64,000 nt of DNA, from positions 5,208,001-5,272,000 of the forward strand of contig NZ_CP115300.1 in the NCBI RefSeq assembly GCF_027625935.1. Reading direction: 5' to 3'. Within the stretch, counting starts at the first letter, position 1, and every line of letters starts with the position of its first letter. Of the stretch, positions 59,965 through 64,000 are shown one piece after another. The notes below the pieces were generated by a model. It was not told where the DNA came from. It was given only the letters and a program-made list of their open reading frames with translations, and made no database searches. The position numbers and the translations under genes are program-made. Source of the stretch: Streptomyces camelliae (GTDB lineage Bacteria; Actinomycetota; Actinomycetes; Streptomycetales; Streptomycetaceae).

Positions 59965-61605
59965 TCAGTCCCGCTGGAGCAGGACCGTGGTGTCCGGGGG
60001 CAGGAAACCGCCCGCGCCCAGCGGCCCTGAAGGGAGGAGGGGGGTACAGGTGTCGGGGGGCGGGACCGGTCGGCCGGAGAGGTTGACCGCACAGAGCAGG
60101 CCGTCGCCCCGTTCGAAGAGCAGCGTGCCGTCCGGGCTGTCCAGCCAGCGGAAATGGTCACCCCGCAGGCCGGGATGGGTACGGCGCAGGCGCAGGGCGG
60201 CGCGGTAGAGCCGGAGCATCGAGTGGGGGTCGGCCTGGTTGGCTTCGGCGGTGTAGGACTTCCAGTCCTCGGGCTGGGGCAGCCAGGGGGTGGCTCCGGT
60301 CGTGCTGAAGCCGAAGGGTGGGGTGTCGCCGGTCCAGGGGAGGGGGACGCGGCAGCCGTCGCGGCCGCGGACGGTGTGGCCGGAGCGTTCCCAGGTGGGG
60401 TCCTGGAGGAGGGCTTCCGGGATGTCCTCGACCTCGTAGAGGCCCAGTTCCTCGCCCTGGTAGATGTACGCGCCTCCCGGCAGGGCCAGCATGAGCAGGG
60501 CCGCGGCTCGGGCGCGGCGGGTGCCGAGAGCGAGGTCGGTGGGGTGGCCCTGGTCACGCATGGGGGTGGTGACGCCGGTGTGGGCACGTCCGTAGCGGGT
60601 GACGTGGCGGGTCTCGTCGTGGTTGGACAGGACCCAGGTGGCGGGGGCGCCGACGGTGGCCAGGTCGGTGATCGTGCGGTCGATGACCGTTCTCAACTTG
60701 TCCGCCTCCAGGGGGCACTTGAGGAAGTCGAAGTTGAAGGCCGTGTGGAGCTCGTCGGGGCGGAGGTAGTCGGGCAGGCGGCCGGGGCGTACGTGGGCCT
60801 CGGCGACGAACACGCGGCGGTCCTCGTAACCGTCCGCGATGGCTCGCCAGCTGCGGAAGATGTCGTGGATGCCGTCGCGGTCCCAGTGGGGGTGGTTCTC
60901 CTGGCCCTCGCGGGCGAGGACGGAGAACTCCGTGAGGCCGAGGTCGGGGAGGGCCAGGTCCTTGATCATTCCGTGGGCGACGTCGATGCGGAAGCCGTCG
61001 ACTCCCAGGTCGAACCAGAACCGCAGGATCGACTCGAACTCGGCTCTGACCTCGGGGTTGTCCCAGTTGAGGTCGGGCTGTTCGGGGGCGAAGAGGTGGA
61101 GGTACCACTGGCCGTCGTCGGTGCGGGTCCAGGTGGGGCCGCCGAAGGCCGCATGCCAGTCGTTGGGGGGCAGGGAGCCGTCCTCGCCTTTGCCGTCGCG
61201 GAAGACGAACCGGTCCCGTTCCGGGGATCCGGGCCGGGCGGCCAGTGCCTGCTGGAACCAGGCGTGCTGGTCGGAGGTGTGGTTGGGGACGATGTCCAGG
61301 ATGACGCGGATGCCGAGCTCGTGGGCTTCGGTGATCAGCTGCTCGGCCTGGTCGAGGGTGCCGTAGGCGGGGTGGATGTCGCGGTAGTCGGAGACGTCGT
61401 AGCCGCCGTCGGCCAGCGGGGACGGGTACCACGGGTTGATCCAGATCGCGTCGACGCCGAGGTAGGCCAGGTACGGCAGGCGGGAGCGGAGGCCGGCGAT
61501 GTCGCCGGTGCCGTCGCCGTCACCGTCGGCGAAGCTGCGTATGTAGACCTGGTAGATGACCGCGGAGCGCCACCAGTCGGCGTCGGAGGAGTTCAATGTG
61601 CTCAT
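59965..61605 (-). CDS. Alpha-glucosidase (GH13)
   Basis: 546 residues. The (beta/alpha)8 landmarks are VDAIWINPWYPSPLADGGYD, LDIVPNHTSDQH, nucleophile Asp208 (GFRIDVAHGM), acid/base Glu269 (VFVAEAHV) and Asp330 (LSNHDETRH). It hydrolyses alpha-1,4- or 1,6-linked oligosaccharides such as maltose or trehalose-type sugars. It is downstream of two ABC permease genes in the importer cluster, so it probably processes the imported sugar in the cytoplasm. There is no signal peptide. Confidence 0.93.
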   Translation of the reverse strand: MSTLNSSDADWWRSAVIYQVYIRSFADGDGDGTGDIAGLRSRLPYLAYLGVDAIWINPWYPSPLADGGYDVSDYRDIHPAYGTLDQAEQLITEAHELGIRVILDIVPNHTSDQHAWFQQALAARPGSPERDRFVFRDGKGEDGSLPPNDWHAAFGGPTWTRTDDGQWYLHLFAPEQPDLNWDNPEVRAEFESILRFWFDLGVDGFRIDVAHGMIKDLALPDLGLTEFSVLAREGQENHPHWDRDGIHDIFRSWRAIADGYEDRRVFVAEAHVRPGRLPDYLRPDELHTAFNFDFLKCPLEADKLRTVIDRTITDLATVGAPATWVLSNHDETRHVTRYGRAHTGVTTPMRDQGHPTDLALGTRRARAAALLMLALPGGAYIYQGEELGLYEVEDIPEALLQDPTWERSGHTVRGRDGCRVPLPWTGDTPPFGFSTTGATPWLPQPEDWKSYTAEANQADPHSMLRLYRAALRLRRTHPGLRGDHFRWLDSPDGTLLFERGDGLLCAVNLSGRPVPPPDTCTPLLPSGPLGAGGFLPPDTTVLLQRD

Positions 61606-61651
61606 ATCGCGCTCGGTCCTGACTGTCTGAAGAAAAAGGTGGGGGTGGTGG

Positions 61652-62479
61652 TCAGCCCTTGACCGAGCCCTGGAGCAGCGCCTTGGCGAAGTGGCGTTGC
61701 AGGAACAGGAACACGAGGATCGTGGGGGCCATGATGAGGAGGGCGCCGGCGTTCAGCAGGACCTGGTCGGTGCTGTATTTGGTGGTGAACGCCTGCAACG
61801 CGCCCGCCATCGTGCGCTTGTCGGGGTCGTCGATCAGCACCAGGGCCAGCAGGAACTGGTTCCAGGTGGACAGGAACATCAGCAGCGCCAGGGAGGCGAT
61901 GGCGGGGCGGGCCAGGGGCAGGTGGATGTGGAACAGGGCACGCCAGGGGCCGGCGCCGTCCATGCTCGCCGCCTCGGACAACTCCTTCGGTACGCCGGCG
62001 AAGTGCGCCCGCATCCAGAACACCGCGAACGGCATGTTCAGCCCGATGAGCGGAAGGATCAGCGCCCACTGGCTGCCCAGCAGGCCCATGGTCCTGGACT
62101 GTTCGTAGAGGGGGACGATCACGATCTCGTACGGCAGGGTCAGGGTGAGGACCAGCACCGTGTAGAAGACGCGGCCCAGCGGGATCTCCAGGACGGTGAT
62201 CGCGTACGCGGCCATCGTCGAGATCAGGACGGCGACCGGGACGACGCCGAGCACGATGAGCGTGCTGGACTTCAGCAGCACCGTGATGTTGGCGACGTTC
62301 CAGGCGTCGACGAAGTTGTGCCAGTGGGGATGCGTCGGCCAGCTCAGGCCGGAGGGGAAGGTTCCCTGCGGGGCGAGGGCCGCGCTGACCATGCTCAGCA
62401 GGGGGACGACCGAGTAGAGCGCGGCTGCGGCGATCAGTACGAGTCCGGGGGCGCGGCGGCGAAGTGACGGTGCGGACAT
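61652..62479 (-). CDS. Sugar ABC transporter permease (MalG-like)
   Basis: 275 residues from ATG 62479. Six membrane segments are visible, and the EAA loop is KELSEAASMDGAGPWRALFH then IHLPLARPA, which binds the ATPase. It ends with LFLQRHFAKALLQGSVKG, typical of MalG-type permeases. It starts 2 nt before the stop codon of the companion permease gene. The cognate ATPase is not nearby; Streptomyces importers commonly share MsiK. Confidence 0.93.
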   Translation of the reverse strand: MSAPSLRRRAPGLVLIAAAALYSVVPLLSMVSAALAPQGTFPSGLSWPTHPHWHNFVDAWNVANITVLLKSSTLIVLGVVPVAVLISTMAAYAITVLEIPLGRVFYTVLVLTLTLPYEIVIVPLYEQSRTMGLLGSQWALILPLIGLNMPFAVFWMRAHFAGVPKELSEAASMDGAGPWRALFHIHLPLARPAIASLALLMFLSTWNQFLLALVLIDDPDKRTMAGALQAFTTKYSTDQVLLNAGALLIMAPTILVFLFLQRHFAKALLQGSVKG

Positions 62480-62481
62480 GA

Positions 62482-63399
62482 TCACTTCTCCCGGAACAGG
62501 CGCTGGAGCGGGGCGACGACGGCGATCACGATCAGCGTCAGTACGACGGCCAGTGCGGAGGCCGCGCCGAGTCGGCTGTCGTTGAAGGCCAGGTTGTAGA
62601 CGGCGACTCCGGGGACCATGGTCTGGGTGCCGGGGCCGCCCTGGGTGGAGAGGTAGACGACGTCGAAGCTGGCGAGCGCGGCGATGATCGTGATGGTGAC
62701 GCAGACGCCGATCTCGCTCCGCAGGCCGGGCAGGGTGACGGTCAGGAACTGGCGTATGGGTCCCGCGCCGTCGATGCGCGCCGCCTCGTACAGGCTGTTG
62801 TCGATCTTTCCGATGCCGGCCAGGAGCAGCATCGTGCACAGGCCGGTGGACAGCCAGGTGCCGATGAAGCCGACCGCGGTCAGGGACCAGGTGAAGTCGG
62901 CCAGCCAGGGGCGGGCCAGGGAGCCGAGGCCGATGGCGCGGAGGAGCTGGTTGACCACGCCGTTGTCGGAGTACATCCACGTCCAGGCCACGCCCGCGGC
63001 GGCGCCGGGGATGATCTGCGGCAGGAAGAGCAGGGTGCGGGCCAGGGCGCCGGTGAAGCGGCCCTGCAACTGCCGTAGTACGGAGGCGGTGATCAGGGCC
63101 AGGGTGACCGGCAGGACGGTGAAGAACAGGATCAGGTAGCAGGCGTGGAGCAGGGAGGCGAGCTGCTCGTGGTCGGTGAAGACCGCCTGGTAGTTCTTCA
63201 GGCCCACCCAGGTGGAGGCGCCGACGCCGTCCCAGTCGTAGAAGGAGTACTGGATCGACATCAGGACCGGGCGGAAGTTGAAGACGCTGTAGAAGGCGAG
63301 GGCGGGGAGGGCGAAGAGCCAGCCGGCCCATCGCCGGGCCCGGAGCCGGCGGCGGCTGCGGGCGGCGGCGCCCTCCCTCGTCGGTCGGGTCGAGGACAT
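62482..63399 (-). CDS. Sugar ABC transporter permease (MalF-like)
   Basis: 305 residues from ATG 63399. Six membrane segments start after RARRWAGWLFALPALAFYSV. The EAA loop is YEAARIDGAGPIRQFLTVTLP, and the family motif FNFRPVLMSIQYSFYDWDGVG lies near the N-terminus. It is the first permease of the pair and starts 6 nt after the binding-protein gene. Confidence 0.93.
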   Translation of the reverse strand: MSSTRPTREGAAARSRRRLRARRWAGWLFALPALAFYSVFNFRPVLMSIQYSFYDWDGVGASTWVGLKNYQAVFTDHEQLASLLHACYLILFFTVLPVTLALITASVLRQLQGRFTGALARTLLFLPQIIPGAAAGVAWTWMYSDNGVVNQLLRAIGLGSLARPWLADFTWSLTAVGFIGTWLSTGLCTMLLLAGIGKIDNSLYEAARIDGAGPIRQFLTVTLPGLRSEIGVCVTITIIAALASFDVVYLSTQGGPGTQTMVPGVAVYNLAFNDSRLGAASALAVVLTLIVIAVVAPLQRLFREK

Positions 63400-63404
63400 G
63401 GTGC

Positions 63405-64000
63405 TCAGCTGCTCTTGACGGCGTCGGCGTAGGTGGACTGGAGGGCCTTGACCATCGCGGCCGGTTCGACCTTGCCGGAGACCAGCAGCTGGAGCTGCTG
63501 GGTCAGCTTGGTGCCCACCGCGGGGGCGGCGTTCTGGATCCAGCTGTCGAAGCCGTTGTCGGCGGCGATGGTGGCGTAGCCGGTCTGGATCTGGTCGGTC
63601 GCGGTGCCGGACAGGGACGGCTCGGCCGGGGCGGACGTGCCGGAGGTCAGGGCCGCGTATCCGTTGGCGACGGCGACCTTCGCGGCGGCCGGCGTGGTGA
63701 GGAAGTCCAGGAACAGGCCGGCGGCGTCCTTGTTCTTCGAGCGGGCGGCGATGGAGAAGGCGAGGGTGTTGCTGGTCATGCCCGCGTACGTGCCCCCCTT
63801 CTCGGCCGGGGGCATCGGGAACACGCCGTACTTGCCCTTGAAGTTCTTGTCGATGGTCTGCGTGATCCAGCTGCCCTGGAAGAGGAACAGGCCCTTGCCG
63901 CCGGTGAACTGGCCGTACGACGCCTCCTGGTTGAGGGAGTTGACGTCGGAGGCGAAGTAGCCCGCCTTGATCCACTTCTGGAGGGTCTGGGTGGCCTCGA
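63405..64000 (-). CDS. Sugar ABC transporter substrate-binding protein, partial
   Basis: Only the C-terminal ~197 residues are in the window; the gene continues past the right edge. GLFLFQGSWITQTIDKNFKG, YGVFPMPPAEKGGTYAGMTS and AAGLFLDFLTTPAAAKVAVA are typical of carbohydrate-binding family 1 solute-binding proteins. The signal peptide and lipobox lie outside. It is the first visible gene of a binding-protein, permease, permease, glucosidase operon. Confidence 0.92.
   Translation of the reverse strand, partial: EATQTLQKWIKAGYFASDVNSLNQEASYGQFTGGKGLFLFQGSWITQTIDKNFKGKYGVFPMPPAEKGGTYAGMTSNTLAFSIAARSKNKDAAGLFLDFLTTPAAAKVAVANGYAALTSGTSAPAEPSLSGTATDQIQTGYATIAADNGFDSWIQNAAPAVGTKLTQQLQLLVSGKVEPAAMVKALQSTYADAVKSS

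Noticed and set aside
1-64000. tRNA, rRNA, riboswitch, phage integrase or transposase genes
   Set aside because: Looked for along the intergenic gaps; no cloverleaf, rRNA-like stretch, integrase or transposase motifs were seen.

Overview
The window is high-GC actinobacterial DNA. Third-position G+C bias, GTG starts, paired XRE/DUF397 genes, an afsR-afsS pair and several SpoIIE phosphatases all point to a Streptomyces chromosome. The order fbiC ... D,D-carboxypeptidase, GPP34 protein, XRE regulator, DUF397 protein, glutathione peroxidase matches what I remember of the S. coelicolor SCO4425-SCO4444 neighbourhood. That is recollection, not a search result.

Layout. 1-2376: divergent thiolase-like and FadD3-like CoA ligase genes of a catabolic pathway. 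2377-3505: a gene-poor stretch bounded by a perfect 157-bp inverted repeat. 3506-6341: an AbiEi/nuclease-like protein, an XRE/DUF397 pair and an anti-sigma-type ATPase. 6419-9824: afsS and afsR with a SARP direct repeat between them. 10036-17373: two catabolic operons (amidohydrolase, F420-type oxidoreductase, SDR; then flavin/F420 monooxygenase-like, N-acyl-D-amino-acid-deacylase-like, aldehyde dehydrogenase). 17494-17889: a deazaflavin-dependent nitroreductase. 18033-21145: a four-gene operon with a WXG-like protein, a papain-like peptidase, a chagasin-like lipoprotein and a small unknown protein. 21114-27467: a PHP metallohydrolase, an LLM oxidoreductase, FO synthase FbiC, a degenerate L,D-transpeptidase and a DUF2165 membrane protein. 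27549-34958: accessory genes (toxin-antitoxin pair, NTPase-TPR protein, second XRE/DUF397 pair, ATPase, two related HTH proteins). 34969-41673: hydrolase/TetR divergon, degenerate ADP-ribosylglycohydrolase, sodium:solute symporter, and a divergent SDR/unknown pair. 41703-50306: cell-envelope genes, third XRE/DUF397 pair, MerR regulator and glutathione peroxidase. 50316-54001: ArsR/MFS divergon, slipin and a decayed maleylpyruvate-isomerase-like pseudogene. 54146-59908: three SpoIIE-type phosphatases in tandem. 59965-64000: alpha-glucosidase and a sugar ABC importer cut by the window end.

Two themes stand out. First, a 15-bp palindrome CTGAC-N5-GTCAG sits just upstream of five dispersed start sites (at 692 and 719, 10000, 12965 and 12992, 40788). 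It ties the catabolic genes into one apparent regulon with no regulator identified here. FbiC makes the F420 chromophore that several of these oxidoreductases probably need. Second, the 18033-21145 operon joins a WXG-like protein and a papain-like cysteine peptidase to a lipoprotein resembling chagasin, a family that inhibits papain-like peptidases. It looks like a type VII-type effector with its own inhibitor.
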